From: Emydura subglobosa
Lineage: Eukaryota > Chordata > Testudines > Chelidae
Assembly (NCBI GenBank): GCA_007922225.1
Contig: ML679956.1
Location: forward strand, 19,277,099-19,341,098
Direction of reading: 5' to 3'
Length of the DNA: 64,000 nt
Shown here: positions 10,901 through 23,968 of the stretch, piece after piece
Layout of the letters: every line of letters starts with the position of its first letter
Position numbering within the stretch: position 1 is the stretch's first letter
Program-made: the position numbers and the translations under genes
Notes under the pieces: generated by a model
The model's input: the letters and a program-made list of their open reading frames with translations, nothing else
Databases searched by the model: none
Told to the model about the DNA's origin: nothing

Positions 10901-13900
10901 CCGAAAGCCAGGAAGACTACAAACTGGGCCAGTCTAACTGAGGAACAATCAGCCTGTTCTGCAAGTATAAATGAAAAAAAGAAGAACCAAAACGACGAGA
11001 CTCCCACACCAGGGGGTTGAGAAACAGCTCACAGGGAAGTTCAGTGGGAATTGCCTACCATATCTTTCTATGCCAGGCACTCCAAGATTAAGCTTCCATT
11101 GGTGTTACTATAGCCACAAAGACTGGAGTACCTCTCTACTCTGAGAATCCCTAAGATGGAAGAGTCTACCAACCACACTAGGGTATCAGAGGATATTCAC
11201 CTGAGCAATGTTGCAGTATATGGTGGAATCAGACATAGAAACAATTTGAAATATGACATTATTAGCATTCTACTTTACATGACACATTCCCTTGGTAAGT
11301 GCAAGGTCCAAGAATGATCTTGGAGTCCTGACCACAGAGCCAATAAATGTAAACAAGGCAGAGTTTCTCCATTTTGGAGTAGGTTATTCATTTTAGATTG
11401 ATGCAGTTGAAAAGATCCGCGGACAAAATGCCGGCACTGCCAAAACTTTTTTTTTAAATCACAAATCATAAACTGTAAATTAACCCCAATGTATTATTTC
11501 TTGGCCTCCAATTCTTCAAAAGTAATAATTTAAAACAAAAGCACTAATGTTAACTGCTGTGAAAGATTTTTCTCATCTTAAGAATAAAACAAATCATAAT
11601 AGTCTTTTGTTGCTTGATTAACCCTTGTTCAAGAACAGACTCAACAGTACTTTATTCTAATTACAAATTGTCACAGAAAGGCTACAGCATAAGATTATTC
11701 AAATAGCAAATAAAAAGGTGTGACCTGTGTATTCATTATGGAGATCAAACAGTTACTGGAAAAAAGTTATCACTGTCATTTCATAGGAAAAAAAGATTTA
11801 GTGAGCAGCAAAACAAATTTAAAGAGGCATCAACAATCCTCTAAACTAACTGCACTGCGAAAGACTGGAAAGGACAAATGGAGATTTTTGTACCATTATG
11901 CAACAATTGCTTTCTTTCCTTTTACTTGTTCTCTTCCCTCCACTCCCACTCCCCAAAAACAGATCAGGAAGTAAAACTTAAGACCAGGGAATGAGAGTCC
12001 TAAAGACAGCCACCTGCCAGAAACAAAGATAAGATTTGGGGGCTCCCAACACTGAAGTCTAGGGATTATGGCCTAGAGCTGGAAAGCTGTGTCTTGCACG
12101 GCAGAGTGACTGGTAGAACTCTTAATGATTTTGAAGCTCCACTCACCTTTAGCTGGAGACAGAGAAAAGCAGCTTTTGGTCTCTCCACTCTCCCCCAGTC
12201 TCTCCTGCCTGATACAAGATAGTGCAGTGATTCTCAGATATGCTATTTCTCTCCGAAAGCCTCTGGCTCTGTGTGGGTGTTGAAAGGGGAGTGGACAGAA
12301 GGTCTCCGATACACTACCCTCCTCAGACTTTTTTTATTCTGTATTCTCCTGCCCTGTAGAATGAATAACTTTGAGCATCTATCTCTGCTGCTTCTGCTTA
12401 CTCTTGTCCAGCAACAGCTTTAACACTGATGATTTGGGGCAGTTTTATCTGCCTGGCAAAGCTGGGAGCAGACACGGTACTGGAATCATCTATTTGTAGA
12501 TTCAGCAAGCTCTGAACGTTTCACTTTTGAAAGATTATCTTCACAACCATACAGGATAGGAATTTTTAAATTGGACCCAAAATTCTGCAGAAACTTACAA
12601 CTTGCACCTATTCACTCACCAAGGATTTTTCAAATTCTGACATAGCCAGCCGCCAATACCTTACCAGAGACAGCATACACTGAGGGATAACACAAGGAGG
12701 TCAATCCTACAGTCCTTATAAGATCAAAGCACTCCTTAACATGATTGCTTAAGTGAGAACGGCAGGATCAGACCTCTGGAGATACAAAGGCAGGAGAAAA
12801 GTTTCATAATGCAAAGGGGCTCAATATTGTCTTATATTACAACATCTGTATATTTGAAGGGAGAGAGAGGGTACAAAGGGAAATGATACTGTGAAAGCAG
12901 CCATTTCCCCCCATCTAGATCTCTCCAAAGCAATGGAATCTTCAGTATACATGTGCCTATGAAGGGGTTTCAGCAGTCAGAGAAAGGGGCAAACATGTTG
13001 TAGAATCACTGTTCCGCTGTCTCAATTTACCTTTGTTTCATCAGTGAAACTGAAAGAAGAATTAGGGCCTCAGTCTTTCAGACTAATCTACTGAAGAGGT
13101 CATCCCTTTGCAGAGGGTGAGGGTGGGGTGTGTGGGGGAAAAAAACCAACCTTAAGCTCTAGCCAGTTCTTCATGAAGATAAGATGAGAGGCAAGAGAAG
13201 GTGGCTTCCCAAAGAAGAATATTTACAGGAAGCTGTGCCTTTAATGTAAGGTAGGCTTTGTGCTACAGAAATGAACATGTATTGCAGAGTACAAACTCAC
13301 TACTATGAAGATTTTAAAATGGTATTCAGAAGCTAAGCCAATTTAAACCATAATGTAACATTCTGTTATTCTTACAGAAAAAACAGTCTCATAGCACACA
13401 GTATATATAACTGACACATTGAATCCTAATCTTATTTAGTATTTAGGCCATTTCTATCGTGCAATTTCAGAAACCCGATATTACACTAAGATGCCCACAA
13501 CTTTTGCACACATTGGACTTCACTGTGAATGAAACAATAAGCTAGGTAATAGGTTATTCAAACACTCATTTACGTTGACATGAGTATTCACTACATATTT
13601 ATTTAGCACTAACGATCCATGTCAAAAACTTAATTATGAAAAACCACTTAAATTGTCAAGTCATTGTCGTCACCTTTAATTTCCATACTAGCATACTTTT
13701 ATTTATATACAGAAAGCCAGATTCATCCCTGGTATAATTCCATTGCCTTCTGTGAAGTTAATACTAGAAATTAAATTTGATCCATCATGTTTTATAATAC
13801 ATTACATATGCATTTTCTCAGGTCTATTCTTATGATTTACCTACTGTATGTCCCCCTTGATCACATTGGAGGGTAGAACATATAGCAAAGGATAAAATTA

Positions 13901-14685
13901 ACTCACCTTGGTTTGCCAGTCTGACATAATTAAATATATCATCAACACCATAATCAATTGGCATTTTCACACCAGAATTACAAAGAAAGCTTGGTATGGT
14001 GAACAATGAGAGCTAAGGATTTGAGGTGGGGGAGGAAAGAACTAAAAAGACTACCTTGCTCTTGCATTATTTACCAATTGCTAAGTACAGACTAAAATCA
14101 AGTTGTAAGGCATTTATCAGATAGAAAATATCTTTTTATATTTCAAAGACATCTGCATTTTTTCCCTCATACTTTGATTCTACTGATAATTATTTCATTT
14201 TAATATCCTGCATTTTATACTTTGGATTGTTTCTCTATTTTTATTTAATTAAAATTCTAGAATGAAGCATGCTTGTTAGCAAACAAAAACAAAAAAAGTA
14301 GACTTGGCACAAAATAATAATTTACAACTATCCTCTGTACCTACGAAGAAAAGTGATTATATTTTGTACATACATAAAGTTGGATCAAAGATGGACGTGT
14401 TATTTTAAAAGGTGTACAGGTTACATGTTGTACGTTATGTATGCTATTAAAATGAGGATACAAATGGTCCAGGGGTGCAGCCCTCAACACAGCCCCTCTC
14501 CTATTGTCTGCTTCCCACACAGCCTCCCCAAGGCTCTGTTAACCTCTTCTCTGCCAGTGCGGGGCAGTTGCCCCATCACACAAATCAACTAATTTTTAGG
14601 ACCTTGGAAATCTTCCTTACAACATATAATAGTGTTTACACAATATCAGGATCCATAAACGTTTATACAAACCACATTTCAATTC
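10901..14685. other. Intronic stretch, nothing recognised
   Basis: Mixed AT-rich sequence with patches of A/T runs. I found no splice-flanked exon, protein motif, LINE tail or inverted-repeat element that I can support. Confidence 0.45.
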
Positions 14686-14746
14686 AAGGCCTGTAGTACT
14701 GCCTTGAAGTCCACCAATGTAAGGCTTAACATGACAGGCACTATTT
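14686..14746 (+). repeat. Dispersed direct repeat, copy 1
   Basis: About 61 bp beginning AAGGCCTGTAGTACTGCC. It recurs in the same orientation at 16179-16239 with roughly seven differences. The similarity stops on both sides. The family is unknown to me. Confidence 0.65.
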
Positions 14747-15187
14747 CAATTCCATACACTCATCACTAGCATCCATCAGACTATTGTGATGAATGCATGG
14801 AAGTCAACTCAATGGTGCTTTCAATTAATTTCATTCTGATTCATATAAATTCATCAATATTTAACACTCACTAAAAGAAAATAAGATATTGAAATCTCTC
14901 AGTGCATCCCAAGACCAACTAAATCACCCCAAAACCAAATGACAAGCACCCTACACAAATGCATTTCTTTCTTTGCTCACAATAATGATACAGGTTATGC
15001 TTGCCCTCTCAACCTCTCATTTTACATTTTAGTTCCTAGACAAAAAAAATTGTGTAATGGGACTGGCATAGGTTAAGAGCTTAACAACTAACTCAATATA
15101 GACAGGTGTAGTTTAGTACTGAATTGAAGTGATCTCTTCCACTAGAATCAAGGAATTAATTCAATGACCGCTGTAGTAGCCCACTTA

Positions 15188-15382
15188 GGCCTTGTCTACG
15201 CTGGGATTTCAGCCACCATTGTTGACATGGTTTAGACCAGTGCAGTACAGTATGTACTGGTGCAGTTTACACTGGTTTCAAACTGGATTAAACTGCTTCA
15301 GTACAAACTACATCTACACTGGGGGTTTGCACCAGTCCAGCTATGGTGGTGGCTCAATTCACAGTATAGATAAGAACTTTGC
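15188..15382. mobile_element. Harbinger-type MITE
   Basis: Begins GGCCTTGTCTACGCTGGG after TTA (15185-15187). The right end, around CAGTATAGATAAGAACTTTGC, is a decayed inverted copy followed by TTA (15383-15385). The interior has CTACATCTACACTGGGGG, which recalls an internal terminal-repeat sequence. Non-autonomous. Confidence 0.6.
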
Positions 15383-15544
15383 TTAAAGTGTTTGCTGCAC
15401 TTCTGTGGTTTGTCACTTTGTTTAGCACGGAAGAACCTCTAGTTCGATCTTTGCGGACTGAAGTATTATGGTGGGGTACATACATTCTCTCTAAGAAATA
15501 CAATAAAAGGACAAATGAATAGATATCACAACTTATACAGTTCT

Positions 15545-15712
15545 CTTTTCATCTTTAGATCTCAAAGCACTTTACAAAGGACGGTATGCATAATTATGTC
15601 CATATTACTCAGACACAGAAAGGTGAAGTGATTTGCCAAAGGAGGTCAGCAGCAGAGCTGGGAACTGAATCTGGTTCTCCTTACTGCCAATCCAGTACCC
15701 CAGGTCTCGGAC
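15545..15712 (+). mobile_element. MIR-like (CORE) SINE fragment
   Basis: Contains CTCAAAGCACTTTACAAAGG, then the conserved amniote MIR core-type stretch CAGAAAGGTGAAGTGATTTGCC and AGCAGAGCTGGGAACTGAATC. This is an ancient tRNA-derived SINE. Confidence 0.75.
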
Positions 15713-16178
15713 CTCATTTTCCGTCTATTTTGTGAGCAAACATAAAATGTTTAGTCATGATGTTAATCTAAGGCAGCCTTCTTAATTTAGGTATTTTATC
15801 TGTAAATCTGGGTAATGCATTTTACAGCCACCTGTCTAGTGACCTTCTTCCCCTTTGCAGTTTCCATTTATTAAAAACAGCAAGTGAAATCCTGGCCACA
15901 CTGAAGTCCTATCCTAAAGCAGTACCAATTAAAATATAAGAAAATAAAGCAGTGCTTCCCATAGCCTCCAAAGAACTGATCACACAATCGTCTCATCTAA
16001 TTCAAAGGACATATTCTTGCTCAGTTCCAATGAATTCATCTTCAGAATATAAACTGGTAATAAAAAGCTTGGCCCCCTCAGGGTTAAATGACAGCTTGGC
16101 TTGGCCAATCAGCTAAGAAGTCTTAAAATGGCACCACTGTTGTATGACTCCTTTCTGAACTGCCAACAACTTGCTGAC

Positions 16179-16239
16179 AAGGCCTGCAGTACCGCCGTGA
16201 AGTCCACCACTGTAAGGCTTACAATGACAGGCACGATTT
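16179..16239 (+). repeat. Dispersed direct repeat, copy 2
   Basis: Partner of 14686-14746: AAGGCCTGCAGTACCGCC, then GTGAAGTCCACCACTGTAAG. Roughly 88% identical by eye over about 61 bp. Confidence 0.65.
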
Positions 16240-16586
16240 GCTTCACCACCAACCAGACATTTTCTCAGACAATCCACAAAGCTAATTTGGGGAAGCAGCT
16301 TCAGATACCAACATAAACTGCTAGGTTTGGCTTCTTTGGAAAAGCATGCTATTGCTAGCAACGGTATTCAGACCATAAAGTTAATGCAAATATTGTTTAG
16401 GAAGCATTTCCTGATACAAATGTTATTTGTGCAGAATAAAACAATTGCCCATGAAAGACACGAAGTGGAGCAATGTTAATTAAACAGACTGTTTTGAAGT
16501 CCATTCCTTCTGCACACATTAAAAAATATCCTATTTTTTGCAATAGTAAGCATCAGCAAAAATTTTGGGTTTGTTTTTTTGTTTAC

Positions 16587-17000
16587 TATCATAGATTCAT
16601 TAGATTTAGAGGGAACCTTTAATGGGTCATTTAGTCCACACCCCTGTGCCATGGTACAATCTATGTCATAGTCAGTAAACCATTCCTGACAGATGGGTGT
16701 CAACTGTAGCCTTTTCTGCCTACAGCCGTTAAGCAACCTCATTTGGTAACTTATTTCATTGCCCAGCTGTTTATAGTTAAACTGTCTTTTGGCATAGACT
16801 AAGCCCACTGCTTCTTATTCTGTACTATTTCACTGATGAAACTAATTGACCCATGCTCCTCATAAAAAACAATTCTTTACATATTTGGAGAAAAAAATCA
16901 TCTCCAGTCAGTCAGTCATCTTTTCTCTAGATTTAACAGGCCCATCTCCATTTTCTTTATTCCACAGGGTTTTCTCCTTCCTACCTTTAATCACTGCTTC
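16587..17000 (-). mobile_element. CR1 LINE 3' fragment, old subfamily
   Basis: Reads antisense as a CR1 3' tail: ATCATAGATTCATTAGATTTA at the end, then phrases typical of the CR1 3' coding end (AGCCCACTGCTTCTTATTCTG, CATCTTTTCTCTAGATTTAAC). The coding frame is destroyed. Confidence 0.75.
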
Positions 17001-17010
17001 TGTTCTTTAA

Positions 17011-17282
17011 GGATATGTCTACATAGGGATAAAAGATCCATGGGCATAGCCACAGCTGGCCTGGCTCAGTTGACTTGAGCTCACCGGGCTCAGGCTGTGG
17101 GGCTAAAGTTGCGGCATAGACATTCAAGCTCGGCCTGCAGGGACCCTCCACCCTCACAGGGTCCCAGAGCATAGGCTGCAGTCCGAGCCCAAACATCTAT
17201 GCGGGCCATTTTTCAGCCCCACAAGCCAAAGTCAGCTGACTGGGGCCAGCCGTGGATTTTCTATTCTCATGTAGACATATCA
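17011..17282. mobile_element. Harbinger-type MITE, self-complementary
   Basis: Ends GGATATGTCTACAT and ATGTAGACATATCA are inverted repeats. Internal arms are also complementary (CTGGCCTGGCTCAGTTGACTT against AGTCAGCTGACTGGGGCCAG), so the whole element is one long imperfect palindrome. It is flanked by TAA on the left and TAT on the right, a decayed 3-bp target site. Composition is GC-rich compared with its flanks. Confidence 0.75.
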
Positions 17283-20200
17283 TATTACATTTTAGCCAAC
17301 AGAGTCAGGGTACTTCAGCACCGAGGCCAAAACCATACCAAAGAGTGGAATTATCACTTTTAAAAAACAAAAAAGGCATTTCTAGAGTGCTTGTCACACT
17401 ATAACACACGTAATGCATAACAAGTAATACCTATTGCTTTTAATTGAAATAGTGTCTAGAAACCCCGATCAGAGAGACCGAGGATCCTATGTGTAAATAA
17501 CTTCGTAATGTAACCCAAAGCACAATCCTGAAGCCTTTATCCAGGCAAAACTTCTATTGACTTTTATAGGAATTTTGCCTGAGTAAGGACTGCAATATTT
17601 TGCCATATAATAGATTTGGCATTTTTCTTCCCTGTGAAAAGTCAGGCCATTTCTGTTTAAGAGTCTAATGTTTCACAAGTATGCAAGTCTCTTTGGGATT
17701 GAGCTTTAGGAGAGGAATTTGGATGAATTTAGTAAGACTACATTTACGTGTTTGTAAAGCAGTGCCCTCAATCTGTATTAGGATCTTGGAGAGTTAGCTC
17801 ACTACTGATAATTATTAATACACATCCAGCACAACCCAAATCAGAGAGGGAAAAAACTTCAATTTCAACTGTAGAAGAGGAGACCAATTTTCAAGAAACA
17901 ATGCTAAATAGATCCTTCTTCAGAAGAAACCTCACTGTACCACCCATTATCAGCATAAATGTGGCAAACGGTCCAAATAAGAACTGCCTCGTATTAAAAA
18001 AGACAAGCTCTTTCTGTAATTTCCTAATGAGAGCTCCTATTAAAAGTAACTAAAAAGGACCTAGGCACCTTTTAAAAGAAAATGAAGATTAATTCTCCCC
18101 GCAACTGTATGAACATTAGCACTAATGGTTTTATTTTGGGGGTCAAAAAGGACTCTTCAGTGTACTATCTTGTGTTAGTAATATTCCACATAACATGGAT
18201 GCGGCCTTTAGTTAGTCCATGTGACCGCATTTTTACTAAGCGCTGTGAAAAAGCAATAGATGCAGAAGAAAGTGCTGCTTTGCAGAGCTGAAAAGGTATC
18301 AGGAAGTAATAACATTTATTCTCTTTATTAAAATCTTCAAAAAAATGACAGCCAGACATGCTTTAGCTGCTGGGCTCCATTGTATGTGAAAACATGCTTA
18401 AGAATGGCACACAGTCCTTGACAGTCCCCATGAGACAGAAGAACAAAGACTGGGAGACTGGTAGTAATGAATGGTGGACTAAAGAGCGACAAAAAAAAAA
18501 AAAAATCAGATTGGATGGTTCTGTCTAATTAGCAGAGGCCAAAGCTGGTTATCCCAGTGTCTAAATTGATGAATGAGCAGGAGCAGAAATGCTATTATAA
18601 AATTTAATTTGACAACATCTTTTTAATTTCAAGCATTTGTCAGCACTATCAAACTTTTTGGTCCTATGAAATGATTAAGTATACTTTGGCTTTAAAAAAG
18701 TTTAAATATACATATGTACTACTTTAGCCCAGTTACAAGAAACTTAAATTCTGTCAAATACAGAATCCAAAAAACTATACTTGCACTGTTCCGTTTACTG
18801 GTTATTTTAACCATTTGGAATCTAAAATATATTTCAACCCACCAACAATGCAGCTTTACTAGCATTTTAATTTCAGGTATTAGAAATGTAATAGTTCACT
18901 TCAGAGCAAATCTGGTAGGACAAAAATAACTATTCTGTGGTCAAGTAATTCAAATTCCAATTTTTCATGTGGGGTGAAGAGTGACAAGATTAATAGTAAT
19001 ATGCCATTCATTTTCACAAGTCAATCAGTCGTCAGACCTCTGTCATCCACAAATCCTGCTATGCAATCAAAAAGCTAAAGAACCACTGAATTATTTATTA
19101 CAACTCACACCATCAATTATGCGACCATGTAAAACGTCACTGAAACAGCCATTTAAAGAATAATAGGTAACCTGGCTGAAAGTTACAAAGGATCAGCTGT
19201 TTAATGTAAACAAAATAACCCCATGCTTTTGAGAAGGATCTGCACCTGAAAGAACTAAGCTTCTAAGTAAATTCCTCCTTGCCATTGCTTTCAGTTTATT
19301 TTAATGTAGTAGTAAAGCAAGCCACATAGTTAAAAATGATAAATATTGTATTGATTAAAGATCAGTTTTGCACGTTACCTGTTAATACAATTTGCATTTG
19401 AAAACCTATAACCATACTGCTAAATTGACAGCTGTGGAAGTTAAATCTAAGCAGTGCAAGGTTTGCAACATTGACTTATCGTCTCATAATGGTAAGGGCT
19501 TTGACCAAGAAACGTCTTGGGTATTCCTTGGCAGACTGCTATATTTAAGAACACAAGTCTCTCAGAATTCGTAAATTAAGTTGTCTTTATAAATTCCTCT
19601 TTTGTCTACACATAGGGGGGGTCTGAAAATTACACAATCAGTTTCCATTAAGTCTATTGGCTTCTAAACACAGGCACTATCCAGTTTAAATATTTGTTTT
19701 TACATGAGTGACTGTTGATGTTGTGCAGGCATTCTGATGTGTACCAAAAGACCGAAGATAGCACCGCATTCAGAAGACTCTGTTAAATTCTGAAAAATTT
19801 CTGTCAAGGTATTTAAGAATAACCTGCAGGCCACTGGCTGCAGGGAACCTGCTGAGTTGTTTCTAACAGTCTGTTGATCACCCCATTTTGAGGCAAATTC
19901 AGTCCCCGCCCAAAAGTCTGAAGGATCTTCTTGCAGCAGACCTGGGTGGGGAAGGGAAGTCTAGAAGCAGGATTGCAGGAAGTTGGAGGTGAGGGAGTCA
20001 AGGCAAATTGTGAAAACCCTCTGATGTGGAATGGAGCCCAGATATGCATAGAATCTTTGCATGGTAATGTATGTGGAACAGGTGGAGCAAGGCATGAGCA
20101 GGCCAGAAAAACTACTGTCCCCATGGAGGGAGCAGTTTTATTAAATGAAAGAACTCTGGCAACAACACCATGCAGTTACATAAAAACTTCACCGGTTGAT

Positions 20201-21713
20201 TGAGGATGTATCACTCATATATGGGGATTAAATCATTTGATTGTACTGAAGAGTATGCTTATTTTGAAGTGTTTGAGCTTTGTGGATTTTGGCGAGTATT
20301 AAGTTGGCTGGCTCTAATGCTCTGTATGCAGGAAGAGCATTGTATATCAGTAAATGCAAAGTAGTCTAGTGTCTTCCCATTGGGGAGACACATTGTCCAG
20401 AAGTGTCCTTTATCATCTCTGTTGTTTGTTCTAGTTATTGAGCAAGTGGTTTGAAAGTATCTGACATGTAAGTTTTGCTATTGAGGACAACAGTCATAAG
20501 AGGTTATTGAGTGGAAGCCTGAAGAACTAAATATATGATCTAGGCAAGTAAAACGTAATACTTTTTCCCCTTGAAGAAGCTGTTCGGCACTTGAAAATCT
20601 TGGCTACGCTAAGTGGCCTGCTCATTCTGCTTAATGCTGAATGTGAAACTATATTACCTTTGCTTATCAACACAAGTGACGAGAAGAAAGTTTGCACACC
20701 CATCCCACCACTTCTCTAAATTCATCCTTTGGCTTTACTTAGCTATTTGCACCCATGCAGCACTTCAGGAAGAACGCACACAGTAAAAACAATGTAGTTG
20801 CTCTCCCTAGGATACAATAAACAGCATAACTGTTTCAATGAAATTTCAAAAGAATGTAAGGCAAGAGGCCCTAGGATAGATGTACAGGTGAGTCAACACA
20901 CCCAGGCTTTTTTAAGCACAGGTAAAAGCAGAAAAGGACATACAATATGCAATGCATATAACAACCTACGTTTTAAAAATATTTAAAGTTATACTACCAG
21001 TGTTTTCCTATGAGAAAAACAGATATCCTTAAGAAGTTCCCATAAAAAAGCATTCCTAGATGGATGTAAGTTCTTCCCCCACACTAACAATCTCCTATGT
21101 GGTATGCTAAGGAGTCAGTCAAATCAAGTCAGTGGAGTGACAGATTTCATTAAAATATTATTAGGGTGTTACTGGGATTAGCCCTCATTCCTATAGCGTC
21201 CTCATTTGTAAACAATTCCATTTCTGGCCATTCCAACTTTCCTTCAGACATAACTAGAAAACAACCAGCAATAGGCATCTGACCAAGGTCTTGTCTTCAT
21301 GTACAGTTTCAATTAGTGGTGCAATTTAAAAATCTACGTTGTTAAACCACTACAAAAAGCTAAGTGGATATAAATATAAAAGCCAGGGTTATACTGATTT
21401 AGTTTAAAACTATTAGGAACAGATTTAATATATGCCTAAATAAGACACTCAAACTGAAATAAGGTCTACCTGGGGTTTTGCAGCCTTTTAATTAAAATAA
21501 GTTTAACAACTTGTTTAAGTTAAACCTATACCACTTCTGAGGTTAGAGAAAGCTTTAGAACCAAGTCATTCTACATCAATGGGCATGCAAGAACTTGGTG
21601 AGGGTAGGTGTAAGAAAAGGAAAGACAAAATAGGGGAATAAAAAATGATTGCTTTATTGCGGAACAAATAATGTGTACAAAATGAAAATTATGAGCTTAA
21701 TACAAATTTTAGG
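17283..21713. other. Intronic stretch with minor old-repeat scraps
   Basis: Mostly unrecognised AT-rich DNA. An old palindromic-repeat scrap is suspected near 17520-17600. An A13 run lies at about 18491-18503. No exon or complete element can be supported. Confidence 0.4.
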
Positions 21714-22566
21714 AATGAAGAAGAACAGCTATATTGGGTCAAATTAATGGTCCACCTATGCCAGTATGCTGTCTGACAGTGGCCAATAGCAGATGCTTCA
21801 GAGGGAATGAATAGAAGACGGCAATTTTGAGTGATCCAGCCTTTGTTGTCCAGTCCCAGCTTCTGGCAGTTGGAGGTTTAGGGACACCTGGAACATGGGG
21901 TTGCATCCCTGGCCATCTTAGCTAACAGCCATTGATAAAGAATTTCATGGAGGATAGGTCTAAGTCTTTTTTTTTTTTTTAACCCAGTTAAACGTTTGGC
22001 CTTCACAAACCCCCTGGCAATGCATTCCAGAGGTGACCATGCATTGTGTGAACAAGCACTTCCTTTGGTAGCCTATTCATTTCATCAGGTGAACCTTAGT
22101 TTTGGTGTTATGTGAAGGAATAAATAACACTTCCGTATTCTCTTTCTCCATACCACTCATGATTTCACAGACATCCATCATATCCCCCTTTAGTTGTCTC
22201 TTTTCTAAGATGAACAGTCCCAGTATTTTTCATCTCTCCTCACATGAAAGCTGATCCACCTCGATTGTCCAGGGGCCCCCCACTGACTGTTTGGCAGACT
22301 TCCTGATTCTGATGTACTTAAAAAACATTTTATTAGTTTGTGTGTCATTGACTAGTTGCTCTTCATTTCTTTCTTGGCCTGCCTTATGATATCTTTACAC
22401 TTGACCTCCTCTCCTATGTTCCTCATTAGGGATTTGACTTCCAGTTTTTAAAAGGTCCTTTTAGCATCAAACTGCCTCTTTTACTCTGCTGTTTAGCCAT
22501 GCTGGCATTTTCTTGGTCCTTTTATTGAATGTCATTTGCTCTAGAAAGAGCAAACATATGTCTCTT
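21714..22566 (-). mobile_element. CR1 LINE copy with internal deletion
   Basis: Antisense CR1. The 3' end reads as ATATTGGGTCAAATTAATGG and the following tail matches a widespread reptilian CR1 subfamily (CAGTGGCCAATAGCAGATGC, CATATCCCCCTTTAGTTGTC). Near 22260 it jumps to a segment lying further 5' in the element (CCTGATTCTGATGTACTTAA), implying an internal deletion. It contains a T15 run near 21967. Inactive. Confidence 0.85.
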
Positions 22567-23328
22567 CAAAGATAAAAGCTACAAATGTAGATTCTTCCAT
22601 TGACTGTACAAGCACCCTCTATTTAAACAATAAACTCCCAAGTGACTAAACTTCTGTGATAGAGATGAAAGCAAGCAGATTAGGTGAAGTGTAGCCCTCA
22701 CCATTTTTACACCATCATGCAGGTGCACAGAACATTCATAGACTTTAAGGACAGAAGGGACTATTAGATCATCTAGTATGGCCTCCTGTATAATCACAGA
22801 CCATTACATTTCATCCAGTTACCCCTGTATTGAGCCTAATAATGTGTGTTTGGGTAAAGAATATCTTCCAGGACTGTATTCAGTCTTCATTTGAAGCGAT
22901 GGAGAATCCACTAATTCCCTTGGTAGCTTGTTACCATCTTTCTTAAAAAATTCTGCCTTGTTTCCAATTGGAATTTATTTGCCTTCCAGCCACTGGTTCC
23001 TCTTACATCTTTTCCCACTAGATTAGAGTGCCTTTTGGTACCTGGTGTTTTCTCCCCATTAAGGTACATATACACTGTAATAAAGTCTCCTTTTAGTCTT
23101 CTTTTTGATAAGCTAAACAGACTGAGCTCTAAGTCTGTCACCATAAGACATTTTCTCCAGCCTTCATATAATTTTGGTGGCTCTTTTCTGCACTCTCTCC
23201 AATTTTCCAAACATCCTTTAAAAAATGTGGATCACAGGACTGTAGACAGTATTCCAGTATCTGTTTCCATGAATGACATACACAGAAGTTAAATCAGCTC
23301 CTTATTCCTATTATCCTGTTTATACATC

Positions 23329-23968
23329 TGTAACGAGGTTGGCAGCTGCCTCTCATGCACACCCCTTTCTAGTTATGTGTGAGCCTGCCATTTCTTAATT
23401 TGGAATAGGGTGGCACCCACCTCTCACAAGTGCACCCCTCCGGCCAGGTCACAAACACTCTCTGCAGGTGGAATAAAACAAACCCCTTTTGACGTATACA
23501 GCCTGTACCTTCTCACAGCCCTTGTATGGGGCTGTACCACCAAGGCTTCCTCCCTGAAGACACTGCCTTCCTGTAACAATCCAACAGGGCCAATCACGAT
23601 ACCCTGAGTTGGTCTGGCTAGGTTCTGAGCTCGGTCCTTGCTCGATCCCAGCAGCCAGCCAGGAGCTTGGGCTCACTCCTGCCTGCACTGAGCTGTCCGT
23701 GGTCCTACTGCTCCTCCAGCCAGCCAGAAACCCAGCTCTCTCTCTTCCAGCTCCAGGCAGCAACTGACTGCTCTGCCCCGCTGCTCCTTTTTATATGGCC
23801 TTTCTGTCCCCTAATTGTCCACTCCAGCAGCCCCTCTAATTGACTGCTTCCCCTGCAGCCACTCTAGCCCACCTGGAGGATTTCTCCTCTGCCCTTTTCT
23901 GGGGCAGGGTGAGGCAGCGCTGAGAGGCCTCCGACAGAGGGCCTCTGGACCTAGTCCACCTCATCACA
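23329..23968 (-). mobile_element. Solo LTR with perfect 5-bp target duplication
   Basis: The element starts TGTAACGAGG and ends CCTCATCACA (TG...CA). It is flanked by identical ACATC at 23324-23328 and 23969-23973. On the minus strand a TATA-like CCATATAAAAAGG lies near 23783-23797, which favours minus orientation, but I did not find a clear AATAAA on that strand. No internal gag/pol is attached, so this is a solo LTR of an LTR retrotransposon or endogenous retrovirus. It inserted within an older CR1 copy. Confidence 0.85.

Noticed and set aside
10052..10941. Several overlapping open frames of 60-165 codons on both strands
   Set aside because: GC-rich repeat with degenerate C-rich units; no domain, splice site or start context supports a protein.
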